A DNA stretch of 48,496 nucleotides from CAZKTF01 sp964555565 (GCA_964555565.1 CAZKTF010000001.1:1-48496), one strand, 5' to 3'. Positions 17,256 through 23,976 are shown, counted from the stretch's first letter. Program-made: numbers and translations. The notes: generated from the sequence alone by a model not told the origin.

Positions 17256-17509
17256 AGGCGAGGGCCTTCGCCGGCGAGAAGCTCCTAGGGCTCAGGCGCG
17301 CCGCGGGTCTCAGCCAGCTCGATCTCGCCATCCGCATCCGGGAGCTCGTCGCGGACCGGGGCATCCAGACGACGCCGAACTCCGTCGCACGCTGGGAGCG
17401 CGGCCACAGCCCTTCCTCCAGTGAGTTCGGGGCCCTCCTGCTGACCCTGAAGGCCTCCGTAGAGGATCTGACCTCTTGCCGCTCGATCCTCCTCGACGGT
17501 GCGGCGTGA
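17252..17509 (+). CDS. XRE-family HTH frame without a visible start codon
   Basis: The frame from 17252 encodes about 85 residues with a clear XRE motif: FAGEKLLGLRRAAGLSQ, then NSVARWERGHSPSSSEFGAL. XRE proteins of this kind normally begin a few residues before the first helix. Here no ATG, GTG or TTG occurs in frame between 17207 and the motif. The frame is -1 relative to the preceding HTH gene and overlaps its stop (TAG 17253-17255). It could be expressed as a -1 frameshift fusion to the upstream protein, from an unusual start, or be a pseudogene or sequencing frameshift. AGAGGCGAG at 17254-17262 could be a ribosome site but has no start after it. Confidence 0.5.
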   Translation, partial: VEARAFAGEKLLGLRRAAGLSQLDLAIRIRELVADRGIQTTPNSVARWERGHSPSSSEFGALLLTLKASVEDLTSCRSILLDGAA

Positions 17510-17514
17510 GAGGC

Positions 17515-17727
17515 CTACTTCCTTTTCCCGCGGTCTGGCAAGGCCGCGACGAACAGCAGGGCCCTGGTCACGCTCCCGAAGCTGCGCGCGAGGCGGAAGG
17601 CTTCATCGTCGTACCCCTTCAGAGTCAGGACCCAGCGGACGCCGTCCCAGTTCCTCGAGTTCATCCAGACGACGTACCCGATGACGACGACCACCACGAT
17701 CCCGATGAGCATGGCCGGATCCAGCAT
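17515..17727 (-). CDS. Small single-span membrane protein
   Basis: This is a 70-residue protein. ATG 17727 follows an excellent AAGGAGGTGA site. Residues 6-22 (MLIGIVVVVVIGYVVW) form one membrane span, followed by a short soluble tail with basic ends (PDRGKRK). It is transcribed against the surrounding early genes, together with the gene at 17809-18006, so the pair may be a separately expressed insert (moron-like) active in the lysogen. No family is recognised. Confidence 0.55.
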   Translation of the reverse strand: MLDPAMLIGIVVVVVIGYVVWMNSRNWDGVRWVLTLKGYDDEAFRLARSFGSVTRALLFVAALPDRGKRK

Positions 17728-17808
17728 CCCTCACCTCCTTCAGGCCGCGAAGCCTACCTCCACGGTGGAACCCCCCGCAAGGGCGCTGGTGCGATGGTGG
17801 AGAGGTGC

Positions 17809-18006
17809 CTACTCCTTCGTGAGCGGGTGGAGTTCGATCTGGACGTTCGGCCGGCCCTCGGGGTCTGGTCCGACGTACAGGCGGATCCGGGTGGGCGCGG
17901 TGATGTTGAAGTTGAGGACGCTCACCGAACCGACCGACTCGCCGTCCAGGACGACGTCCATGAGCTGAGGAGGCTGGGGGGGAACGGCAGATTCGGCATC
18001 ACGCAC
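17809..18006 (-). CDS. Small hypothetical protein of beta character
   Basis: This is a 65-residue protein from GTG 18006, with GGAGG 5 nt upstream. After a Pro-rich start, residues 15-60 alternate hydrophobic and polar residues (LMDVVLDGESVGSVSV, RIRLYVGPDPEGRPNVQIEL) as in a small beta-barrel or sandwich. It is the first gene of a two-gene leftward unit with 17515-17727. Its start is divergent from the gene at 18117 across a 110-bp gap that must hold both promoters; no clear -10/-35 pair is visible in it. Confidence 0.45.
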   Translation of the reverse strand: MRDAESAVPPQPPQLMDVVLDGESVGSVSVLNFNITAPTRIRLYVGPDPEGRPNVQIELHPLTKE

Positions 18007-18116
18007 GGGACCCTCCGTGTTGTGGCCTTCGACCAGGGCCGGTGCGCCCGCACCGATGCCCGAGTCGTCCCCCTCAGCCTACTCGGCTCCTCGGACAGCC
18101 ACTCGGGGAGGACCTC

Positions 18117-18575
18117 GTGACCCTCACGAAGAGCCAGGCGGAGGAGCTGATCTCCGGTCTCCACGTCTGGGGGATCCTCGTGCGGCCTGACCCGGACCGC
18201 AGGGGGGTCCTCTTCGAACTCGCGCATGGGCCCATCCTCCCGGGGGCGGGTAGCATCGCCGCTCTCGCCCTCGCCTACGAGTTCGAGGACGGACTGTTCG
18301 ACTATCTCACGGGGGCGTCGGCGGCCACCCCGGGCCCCACGAGGGATTGTCCTCCCTCCACTTCTCCCGGGGACCCCGGCGCCCCTCTCACCCGCGGCCG
18401 GTCAGGGCTTCCCACTCTGCCCGCCGCGGCTCCCCTCGTCGCCGGCGGCCAGGGCCGCCACGCCGGGGAGGTCGAGGCGGGCGCCACCGTCGCGGCCTGG
18501 TGCTTCGCCGGGCTCGCCGTGGTCGGCCTCTTCGCCCTGCTCCTGGCCGGCTGGCGCCTGGTCCTCGGTGGCTGA
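18117..18575 (+). CDS. Hypothetical phage protein with C-terminal membrane span
   Basis: This is a 152-residue protein. GTG 18117 follows GGGGAGG at good spacing and begins LTKSQAEELISGLHVWG, a soluble helical N-terminus. A Pro/Gly-rich linker spans about 70-115, and AAWCFAGLAVVGLFALLLAG (about 124-143) is a membrane span. The layout suggests a tail-anchored protein. It overlaps the next gene by 8 bp. No family is recognised. Confidence 0.45.
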   Translation: MTLTKSQAEELISGLHVWGILVRPDPDRRGVLFELAHGPILPGAGSIAALALAYEFEDGLFDYLTGASAATPGPTRDCPPSTSPGDPGAPLTRGRSGLPTLPAAAPLVAGGQGRHAGEVEAGATVAAWCFAGLAVVGLFALLLAGWRLVLGG

Positions 18576-18783
18576 TGCGCGCGAACGGCGCCCCGAGATC
18601 GTCGTCCACGCCTACGCGGGACTCCCGCTCCGCCTGGACGCGCGGGCCCGGACCTCGTGCGGCCACCCGGCCAAGGGCCGGGCCATGCGGGAGAGGCGGT
18701 GGTTCGTCGAGGAGAGGGGCCGGCGACGGTGTGCCTGGTGCGTCCGCGTCCTCGAGCGCGAGGAGGTCTGCCGACGTGGGTAG
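18568..18783 (+). CDS. Small Cys-rich (possible zinc-binding) phage protein
   Basis: This is a 71-residue protein from GTG 18568, overlapping the upstream gene by 8 bp. Cysteines fall in SCGHPAKG (about 31) and RRRCAWCVRVL (about 55-58), with one more near the end (EEVCRRG), a plausible zinc site. It is basic, so nucleic-acid binding is possible. Same strand, overlaps and starts as the chain of small genes that follows. Confidence 0.45.
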   Translation: MADARERRPEIVVHAYAGLPLRLDARARTSCGHPAKGRAMRERRWFVEERGRRRCAWCVRVLEREEVCRRG

Positions 18784-18973
18784 AGCCAGGGTTCACGCCC
18801 GACTGCTCGCCAGGTACCGGGCCGCACTCAGGGTCGCCGAGGCACTCCGCCGCGCGCGCTTCGCGAACTGCCCGATATGCTCCGGGGACGCCGACCCGCC
18901 GGCGGACTGCCGCCGCTCGTGCCAGTTCGCGGCCTACCTGCGGCTGCCGGTGAAGGCGAGCCCTCGCCCGTGA
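18776..18973 (+). CDS. Small Cys-rich (possible zinc-binding) phage protein
   Basis: This is a 65-residue protein. GTG 18776 follows GAGGAGG and overlaps the preceding gene by 8 bp. The N-terminal half is basic and helical (LLARYRAALRVAEALRRAR), and the C-terminal half carries NCPICSGDADPPADCRRSC, a CxxC-x9-CxxxC arrangement typical of a small zinc finger. Function is unknown; a DNA- or RNA-binding early protein is plausible. Confidence 0.5.
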   Translation: MGRARVHARLLARYRAALRVAEALRRARFANCPICSGDADPPADCRRSCQFAAYLRLPVKASPRP

Positions 18974-19212
18974 GCAACCACCTCCTCCGGCCAGGGGTGT
19001 CCGTCTTCGTCCACCGCTGGGAGTGGCGGACGCGGGAGTTCGGGCTCATCACCCACCGGGCGTTCCATGGGGTGGCCCTCGGGCCAGGGCCAGCAGCGAG
19101 GGGCGTGAGATTCTGGAAGGTCCGTGACGGCCGCACCGGCGGGCAGTACATGATCCCGGAGTCGGCCATCACGACGGAGAGGCGCGAGGCAGCCGGCAAG
19201 GCCAGCACGTGA
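18970..19212 (+). CDS. Hypothetical small early protein
   Basis: This is an 80-residue protein starting at GTG 18970, which overlaps the upstream stop as GTGA. It has alternating beta-like segments (GVSVFVHRWEWRTREFGLI, RFWKVRDGRTGG) and ends with IPESAITTERREAAG. No family is recognised. Translational coupling places it in the same operon as its neighbours. Confidence 0.45.
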   Translation: MSNHLLRPGVSVFVHRWEWRTREFGLITHRAFHGVALGPGPAARGVRFWKVRDGRTGGQYMIPESAITTERREAAGKAST

Positions 19213-19700
19213 CCACAGACGCCAAGTGCCCGCTATGCGGCGCCCCGGGGGCCCCTGGCCATGCCTGCCTCGGGCCGCCCCAGCACCGGCCGGCGGCCTT
19301 CTACGGCTGCGACCACGAGTCCCGGGCCCGGGACTACCTCGATCGGCTCGGGAGGCAGGACCACCCGATGGCCTCGGTGGACCCGGTCGGCGCCCTCGGC
19401 GGGGTGGCCGTGGACCTGGCGCAGCGCATCACGCTCGAGCAGGGCCGTCCCGTGGAGCGCCACCAGCCGCAATGGGACCGCGCGATGGCCGCCCTCCTGG
19501 GCCTCCTCCTCGAGGAGAGGATCTGCGTGTGGCCCCACGCGCCTGGGCGGGTGATGTTCGTGGGCGAGACGGTGCCCGAGCCGCCCATCCTCAGGCTCGC
19601 GCGGGGCCTGGAGTGGTTCGTCGCGCGGCACGCCGAGCGCCACCCGGACCACCCGGCCGTCTACCACCCCGTCGATGGCGAGCCGAACCCGAGACCTTGA
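19209..19700 (+). CDS. Hypothetical early protein with N-terminal zinc-ribbon-like motif
   Basis: This is a 163-residue protein starting at GTG 19209 (GTGA overlap). KCPLCGAPGAPGHAC at the N-terminus is a likely zinc knuckle. The rest is predominantly helical (WDRAMAALLGLLLEER, LRLARGLEWFVARHAERH). No catalytic motif is seen. It lies in the middle of a chain of short early genes, several of which also carry CxxC motifs. Confidence 0.5.
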   Translation: MTTDAKCPLCGAPGAPGHACLGPPQHRPAAFYGCDHESRARDYLDRLGRQDHPMASVDPVGALGGVAVDLAQRITLEQGRPVERHQPQWDRAMAALLGLLLEERICVWPHAPGRVMFVGETVPEPPILRLARGLEWFVARHAERHPDHPAVYHPVDGEPNPRP

Positions 19701-19717
19701 AGAAGAGGGAGCCACGG

Positions 19718-19909
19718 ATGCACGTCGCGTTGAAGTGCAGCTGCGGCGTCGGCTGGGTCGCCGTGGGGAGCGAGGCCTCCGTCCGCGAGAGGGAGGTTGA
19801 GTTCGTGCTCGCGCACGAGCTCCACGGCCACGTCACCCGCCCGGTCCAGCCCGAGGTCCTCGCGCCCGGGACGGCCCAGGTCCACCACGCCTTCGGGAGG
19901 CCGCTGTAG
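19718..19909 (+). CDS. Small hypothetical early protein with CxC motif
   Basis: This is a 63-residue protein. ATG 19718 follows GAGGGAG with 8-nt spacing. It begins MHVALKCSCGVGW and continues with a helical, acidic stretch (EASVREREVEFVLAHEL) containing several histidines. Its stop TAG overlaps the next start by one base. No family is recognised. Confidence 0.45.
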   Translation: MHVALKCSCGVGWVAVGSEASVREREVEFVLAHELHGHVTRPVQPEVLAPGTAQVHHAFGRPL

Positions 19910-20247
19910 TGGTCGTACCCGTCCGACACGCCGGCGCCGCGGCCTGCGCCAGTAAGGGCTGCCAGGAGCCCGGCGTCTGGCGCCCGGTCATCGCCTTCTG
20001 GGCGAGCCAGGCGAAGGACCATCTCCCAGCCGAGTGCCCGTTCGGTCTCGCCCTCTGCGACCGGCACCGGCTCGAGACGAAGCTCCGGGACCTCGTCTCC
20101 GACAAGTTCTGGGTGTTGGCGGAGCGCGCGATGACCCACTTGGGCAAGGCGAGGCCCGACAGGAGCACCGCGGAGCTCCGGTGGATCCCGGCCTCCGACG
20201 CCAGCCGTGACCCCGGGACGCCGGCGTTCAAGTGGCCGTCCTCGTGA
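19909..20247 (+). CDS. Hypothetical early phage protein
   Basis: This is a 112-residue protein from GTG 19909, overlapping the previous TAG, with GGGAGG upstream. Cysteines occur at CASKGCQEPG, ECPFGLALCDRH and so may bind a metal. The centre is helical (LETKLRDLVSDKFWVLAERAM). No homologue is recognised. Its TGA overlaps the start of the DUF5131 gene. Confidence 0.5.
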   Translation: MVVPVRHAGAAACASKGCQEPGVWRPVIAFWASQAKDHLPAECPFGLALCDRHRLETKLRDLVSDKFWVLAERAMTHLGKARPDRSTAELRWIPASDASRDPGTPAFKWPSS

Positions 20248-21320
20248 GCGCCCGCACCGGGATCGAGTGGACGGACGCGACCTGGAACCCCGTGCGCGGG
20301 TGCAGTCCCGTCTCCCCGGGCTGCCGGCACTGCTACGCCGAGCGCGTGGCGGCGAGGTTCTCCGGCGGCCCCTTCCTGGACGGAGGGCAGGTCGTGATCC
20401 GGGAGGCGAGCCCGTTCGCGGGGTTCGCGGTATCGACGCCGCAGGGGCCACGGTGGACCGGCAAGGTCGCCCTCGTGGAGGAGCACCTGTTCGACCCGCT
20501 CCGGTGGAAGGAGCCCCGCCGGATCTTCGTGAACTCTATGAGCGACCTCTTCCACGAGGGGCTGCCTGACAAGGAGATCGCCGCCATCTTCGGCGTGATG
20601 GCCGCCTGCCCGCAGCACACCTTCCAGGTCCTCACGAAGCGGCCGGCCCGAATGCTGGAGTGGTTCCGGTGGGTCTTCGACCAGGACGCCGGCCTCGATG
20701 GCAAGCACGGCCTCCTTCACTGCGTCGCGTCGGCCCTGGCAGCAGAGGTCAGCATCCATCCCAAGGGGGACGCTGGGCCGCTCCACCGAAAGCGCTGCGC
20801 CGACCCGGCGGGGCCATGGCCGCTGCCGAATGTCTGGCTCGGCATCTCGGCCGAGGACCAGCAGCGGGCCGACGAGAGGATCCCGCTTCTCCTCGGGGTG
20901 CCAGCCACGGTGAAGTTCGTCAGTGCGGAGCCGCTCCTTGGCCCGCTCGATCTCCGGGAGTACCTCTACTCCGACCGGGACAAGGCCGGGATGGACGACA
21001 ACTTCTTCCTGGAGCCGCTGGAGGGCCACACCGGCTCGAAGCTCTCCTGGGTCATCGTCGGCGGGGAGTCCGGGCCCGGGGCGCGACCGTGCAACCTCCA
21101 TTGGGTCCGGTCAATTCGTGACGACTGCGCCGAGGCCAGAGTCCCCTGCTTCATCAAGCAGTTGGGGAACCACCCCATCGAGGGTGGCGACTTCGCGGCA
21201 AAGACTGGCCCCATCGCTGGCGTCAGGCTGAGCGACTACAAGGGCGGCGACCCCTCGGAGTGGCCCGAGGATCTCCGCGTGAGGGAGTTCCCCGAGCGCG
21301 AAGGGGACTGTGGCGCATGA
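20244..21320 (+). CDS. DUF5131 / phage Gp37-Gp68 family protein with radical-SAM-like cysteines
   Basis: This is a 358-residue protein. GTG 20244 overlaps the upstream stop as GTGA; GTG 20232 is an alternative four codons earlier. It opens with the family hallmark TGIEWTDATWNP and then C20-x6-C27-xx-C30 (GCSPVSPGCRHCYAER), which resembles a radical-SAM [4Fe-4S] loop. Other conserved pieces are FVNSMSDLFHE, FQVLTKRPARM, NVWLGISAEDQ, FVSAEPLLGPL and VIVGGESGPGARP. The family is widespread in phages and often called Gp37/Gp68; its reaction is not established to my knowledge, but relatives are linked to nucleic-acid chemistry. It is followed, with ATGA overlaps, by two PD-(D/E)XK-like genes, so a DNA-modifying or DNA-protecting role is inferred. 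Confidence 0.85.
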   Translation: MSARTGIEWTDATWNPVRGCSPVSPGCRHCYAERVAARFSGGPFLDGGQVVIREASPFAGFAVSTPQGPRWTGKVALVEEHLFDPLRWKEPRRIFVNSMSDLFHEGLPDKEIAAIFGVMAACPQHTFQVLTKRPARMLEWFRWVFDQDAGLDGKHGLLHCVASALAAEVSIHPKGDAGPLHRKRCADPAGPWPLPNVWLGISAEDQQRADERIPLLLGVPATVKFVSAEPLLGPLDLREYLYSDRDKAGMDDNFFLEPLEGHTGSKLSWVIVGGESGPGARPCNLHWVRSIRDDCAEARVPCFIKQLGNHPIEGGDFAAKTGPIAGVRLSDYKGGDPSEWPEDLRVREFPEREGDCGA

Positions 21321-21619
21321 ACCTGCGGGCCGAGGTCGAGTCGACTGGCGGATGGGTCCTGCACGAGGTCTCCCTGCCGCTCCCGGCCAGCGGGCCCCAG
21401 CCGGGGTCCACGAAGCGGGGGAAGCGGCCGGTGCCCCCGGGCCGGGCCTTCACCATCCGGGTCGACTTCCTGGCGGTCTGGCCGGACGGCCGGTGGAAGG
21501 CGGTCGAGGCGAAGGACCCGAACCGGGTCTCCCGGGACTGGACGCCGCGGGCCGGGGACCTCAGGACCTGGTACGGGGTGGACCCGCGCTTCCAGGGCCT
21601 CGAGGAGCGGAAGCGATGA
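21317..21619 (+). CDS. Small PD-(D/E)XK nuclease-like protein (DUF1064-like)
   Basis: This is a 100-residue protein. ATG 21317 overlaps the DUF5131 stop (ATGA). FTIRVDFLAVWPDGRWKAV followed by EAKD gives D50 and E64-x-K66, the PD-(D/E)XK spacing of a minimal nuclease core, and DLRTWYGVD follows. The layout resembles DUF1064-type phage nucleases, but similarity is judged by eye. It may act as a nicking or junction-cleaving enzyme or be inactive. Confidence 0.5.
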   Translation: MNLRAEVESTGGWVLHEVSLPLPASGPQPGSTKRGKRPVPPGRAFTIRVDFLAVWPDGRWKAVEAKDPNRVSRDWTPRAGDLRTWYGVDPRFQGLEERKR

Positions 21620-22401
21620 CCGGCGACGAGGTCCTTGCCGCCCTGGCACTGCGCTACTCCCGGCCGGAGTTCTTCTTCTTCCGGGAGGCGTCCTTCGGCG
21701 GGAGCCGGATGGACGCCCTGGCCCTCTGCTGCTACGCCTCACGCGGATGGTCCACGGTCGGCTTCGAGGTCAAGGTCGACCGGGGGGACTGGCTCCGGGA
21801 GTTGGCCGAGCCTTCGAAGGCCGAACCACTGTGGAGCCGGGTCGACGCATGGATCGTGGTCTCGCCCCAGGAGCCAGAGGTCGTGCGCGAGGCCGAGTTG
21901 CCGGCGGGCTGGGGGTGGATGACGGCCACCTCCCGCGGATGCCGGAGCCGCAGGTCCCCCGTGAACCGCGAGGCCCCCGTGCCCATGGACCGCGAATTCC
22001 TGCTCCGATGCCTGTTCAAGATGGAGGACTACCTCAACGACCAGCGCCAGAAGGACCGCGAGGAGCTGGCGGCCAAAGCCGGCGAGGATCGCACGGCGCT
22101 CGAGGCGGAGGTCCGCAGGGACCTCGAGTACCGGGCCCAGGGGGCGCCCGTCGCGCTGGCCCGGCTCCAGGAGCGGGTCGCCGAGTTCGAACGGCACGCC
22201 GGTCTGAAGCTGGAAGCCCCATGGCCCGACGAGATGAAGGACCTGGGCCAGGCGGTCCACGCGATGCTCCGCCTCCGTAGCCAGGTGCGCGACTCGGCCA
22301 CCTACATCGGTGAGCGGGCCAGGCAGGTCGTGGAAGACGCGGACGCACTGCTGAAGGCGGTGGGCGGGCCACGACCCGAGAAGCGCAGGGGGCGCCGATG
22401 A
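21616..22401 (+). CDS. PD-(D/E)XK (MmcB-like) nuclease-fold protein with helical C-terminus
   Basis: This is a 261-residue protein from ATG 21616 (ATGA overlap). Residues 18-80 hold a nuclease-type core: FFFFREASFGGSRMDAL gives D33, GFEVKVDRGDWLREL gives E51-x-K53, and WIVVSP is the following strand, like MmcB and related repair-type proteins that assess large genomic or restriction-like substrates. Residues 130-261 are a long helical, charged extension (QKDREELAAKAGEDRTAL) that could mediate multimerisation. It closes the coupled run of early genes; a cassette with inverted repeats begins 12 bp after its stop. Confidence 0.6.
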   Translation: MTGDEVLAALALRYSRPEFFFFREASFGGSRMDALALCCYASRGWSTVGFEVKVDRGDWLRELAEPSKAEPLWSRVDAWIVVSPQEPEVVREAELPAGWGWMTATSRGCRSRRSPVNREAPVPMDREFLLRCLFKMEDYLNDQRQKDREELAAKAGEDRTALEAEVRRDLEYRAQGAPVALARLQERVAEFERHAGLKLEAPWPDEMKDLGQAVHAMLRLRSQVRDSATYIGERARQVVEDADALLKAVGGPRPEKRRGRR

Positions 22402-22535
22402 GCCAAGGAGAAGGGCCCGCGGAAGTATATACTAGACGCAACCCCGTGGGCGAGGGCCTGATCCCGGGGTGCCGCACGGGGCTACTTCTCCGACGAGTCC
22501 GGGGAGTACGCGCTGCACATTCGGGAGGTGAATAA
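22398..22535 (+). pseudogene. Fragmentary frame left of the scaffold gap
   Basis: ATG 22398 overlaps the upstream stop (ATGA) and reads through the left inverted repeat for about 45 codons before a TAA at the edge of the gap. A different frame from 22462 reads YFSDESGEYALHIREVN up to the gap and looks more like protein. Joining the two would need one base removed near the GGGG at 22478-22481. Either an assembly error near the gap or two unrelated short frames is possible. Confidence 0.3.
22413..22441 (+). repeat. Left 29-bp inverted repeat of a small cassette
   Basis: The repeat starts GGGCCCGCGGAAG and ends AGACGCAA. It matches the reverse complement of 22718-22746 at 28 of 29 positions. 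Inside it AGTATATACT is itself a perfect palindrome, very AT-rich for this genome. AGGGCCCGCG at 22412-22421 also recurs as a direct repeat at 22740-22749. Confidence 0.85.
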
Positions 22536-22545
22536 NNNNNNNNNN
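22536..22545. other. Scaffold gap of 10 N
   Basis: Ten consecutive N bases mark an assembly join of unknown true length. It lies within the inverted-repeat cassette, which may be why assembly broke here. Confidence 0.98.
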
Positions 22546-22717
22546 CATCCTTCGTACCTTCTGCTCCACCTGCAACCAGGGCGCGAAGAACATCACGGCC
22601 ATGAAGCCGGACCTGATCTGGCTCTTGGGGCAGGTCCGGCGCGTGGGGGTGGGCGACCAACGGGCCGTCTACGACTGGCTCAAAGCGAAGTTCGACCGCC
22701 CGGCCGACGGGGCCTAA
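22546..22717 (+). CDS. Small zinc-motif protein, 5' end lost in the gap
   Basis: The open frame after the gap (codons from 22547) encodes 56 residues to TAA 22715-22717: ILRTFCSTCNQ carries a CxxC motif and is followed by helical segments (KPDLIWLLGQVRRVGVGD, RAVYDWLKAKF). It is the likely product of the cassette and ends directly at the right inverted repeat. The sequence to the left of the gap may encode its N-terminus. No family is recognised. Confidence 0.5.
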
Positions 22718-22746
22718 TTGCGTCTAGTATATACTTCCGAGGGCCC
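22718..22746 (-). repeat. Right 29-bp inverted repeat of a small cassette
   Basis: This is the reverse complement of 22413-22441 with one mismatch in the outer part (GGGCCCT versus GGGCCCG). It begins one base after the TAA of the cassette gene. Its outer end GAGGG probably serves as the ribosome site of the next gene. Confidence 0.85.
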
Positions 22747-22751
22747 GCGTG

Positions 22752-22976
22752 ATGTTCCCCCACCCCCACCTGCCGGCGGTCCTCTACTGGCCCCGGGACT
22801 CCTCCGGGAAGGGGAGCGGCGGGTACGGGGCCCGGGTGACCTGCGCTCTCTGCGGGCACCAGCTCCGCGGGGTCCACAACCGGATCGCCGCCTTCCGGCT
22901 CCTCCACCAGCGCGGCGTCGGGGACTTCCACCTGGGCCTCATCCGGAACGACCTCGAGGCGACTGGAGTCCCCTGA
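22752..22976 (+). CDS. Small zinc-motif early protein, last rightward gene
   Basis: This is a 74-residue protein from ATG 22752 (GTG 22749 is one codon earlier), with GAGGG upstream inside the right inverted repeat. VTCALCGHQLRGVHNRI holds a CxxC and a His that could bind zinc; the rest is helical (AAFRLLHQRGVGDFHLGLI). It ends 18 bp from the convergent late gene, so it marks the end of the rightward early region. Confidence 0.5.
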   Translation: MFPHPHLPAVLYWPRDSSGKGSGGYGARVTCALCGHQLRGVHNRIAAFRLLHQRGVGDFHLGLIRNDLEATGVP

Positions 22977-22994
22977 GCTGGCACGGGGCCACCG

Positions 22995-23219
22995 TCAGGA
23001 TGGGAGGCTCACCCCGGTGGCGACGGCCCAGGCCTCGATGCGCGAGAGCCGCTCAAGCGCGGCCCGGACGTCGGAGGAGCTGCCCACGACCAGTGAGGCC
23101 GGGACGGTCGCGTTGTCGTCCCCCGCGAACCCGAGGCGCGCCTTCCCCGTCACGGCCTGGTACCCGCGGAAGTCCGCCTCCACGAGCACGCGCTCCCCAG
23201 GGCTGGCGGCGTAGGCCAC
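22995..23219 (-). CDS. Small hypothetical protein at the distal end of the late operon
   Basis: This is a 74-residue protein starting at GTG 23219, just after the TAG of the gene upstream of it. The sequence mixes beta-like (ERVLVEADFRGYQAVTG) and helical parts (DVRAALERLSRIEAWAVATG). It is the last leftward gene before the early genes arrive from the other side. No family is recognised. Confidence 0.45.
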   Translation of the reverse strand: MAYAASPGERVLVEADFRGYQAVTGKARLGFAGDDNATVPASLVVGSSSDVRAALERLSRIEAWAVATGVSLPS

Positions 23220-23223
23220 GGCC

Positions 23224-23976
23224 CTACCGGGGGGGCGTCTCGGGAGTTGGCGCCGGCGTGGGCGGGTCGGGCGCGGGGACAGGCGTCGGCGGGGCCGGGG
23301 CCGGAGTGGGCGGCTTCAGGGCGGCCGCGGCTGCGCCTGGCACCTTCAGGGCCCCGCCGCCGGCCGGCACCTGGAGATCGATGGGGACCTGGTTCGTGGC
23401 CTTGCCGCTGTCGGTGGCGACGCTCTCGGGCTTCACGGCCACGTCCCCCACGACGTTGAAGGAGCCCACGAGGGGGAGCAGCGCGGCCGCGTTCGGGGCG
23501 TTCAGGATCGCCTCGAGGACCTCCTTCGGGATGCCGCCGAGGTTCCCTGGCGCGATCCCGGAGCCGATGTAGAGGTCGCCCGTCCAGGTCTCGCAGTGGA
23601 CCCAGCCGACCCGGGTGTTGACGGGGGTCTCGGACCGCCCGGCCGATCCGGTGGCGCAGCCCCCCAGGCCCAGCGAGAGGCCGAGCATGGCGAGGATCAC
23701 GGGGGATGCTCCGCCGCCCACGGGCTTCGCCTGGGGCTCGGTCAGCCGCTTGACCTCCCGGTGCAGCAGCTCCTCCACGCCGAGGTCCTGACTGAAGGCG
23801 CGGATGCGGTTCTTGACGAGCGTGGCCGCGGCTGGGTTGTTGTTCCCCAGCCCCTCCACGCCCTTGATGACCGCGCCCAGGGCCGTCTTCCAGCCCCCGG
23901 CCTGCCACGCCTTGCGCACGGCGTAGAAGAGGCTCAGCACCGCCGCGGCGAGGCTCACGATCTCGGTCACGGTCAC
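23224..23976 (-). CDS. Phage membrane protein with internal lipobox and Pro-rich C-terminus, possibly lysis-linked
   Basis: This is a 250-residue protein. GTG 23976 overlaps the upstream stop as GTGA, after an AGGAGG site. It begins with a membrane span (IVSLAAAVLSLFYAVRK). A second hydrophobic segment near residue 90-105 (VILAMLGLSLGLGGCATG) ends in LGGC, a lipobox-like sequence; the Met within it could start a separate lipoprotein of about 155 residues. The C-terminal 30 residues are a Pro/Ala/Thr repeat. Internal lipoprotein signals and Pro-rich tails are features of Rz1-type spanin subunits, and position at the end of the late operon fits lysis, but the length and order are unusual and the assignment is tentative. 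Confidence 0.45.
   Translation of the reverse strand: MTVTEIVSLAAAVLSLFYAVRKAWQAGGWKTALGAVIKGVEGLGNNNPAAATLVKNRIRAFSQDLGVEELLHREVKRLTEPQAKPVGGGASPVILAMLGLSLGLGGCATGSAGRSETPVNTRVGWVHCETWTGDLYIGSGIAPGNLGGIPKEVLEAILNAPNAAALLPLVGSFNVVGDVAVKPESVATDSGKATNQVPIDLQVPAGGGALKVPGAAAAALKPPTPAPAPPTPVPAPDPPTPAPTPETPPR

Larger units (their letters stand above)
22422..22739 (+). mobile_element. Inverted-repeat-bounded cassette, possible small insertion or invertible segment
   Basis: The segment lies between two 29-bp inverted repeats and is flanked by a 10-bp direct repeat (AGGGCCCGCG), as after insertion with target duplication. Removing one direct repeat plus the segment would place AAGGAGAAGG (22405-22414) just upstream of ATG 22752, restoring a good ribosome site for the next gene. 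This supports insertion into an ordinary intergenic spacer. It encodes a small zinc-motif protein rather than a transposase. Its true length is unknown because of the N gap; an invertible segment is the main alternative. Confidence 0.5.

Noticed and set aside
22478..22491. GGGGCTACTTCTCC as a possible sixth copy of the late motif
   Set aside because: It needs one deletion and a substitution to match, and lies in a stretch that reads as protein (YFSDESG) in one frame, so chance is more likely.
22412..22749. The 10-bp direct repeat AGGGCCCGCG as proof of transposition
   Set aside because: GGGCCC is palindromic, so part of the direct repeat follows from the inverted repeat itself; it supports insertion but does not prove it.
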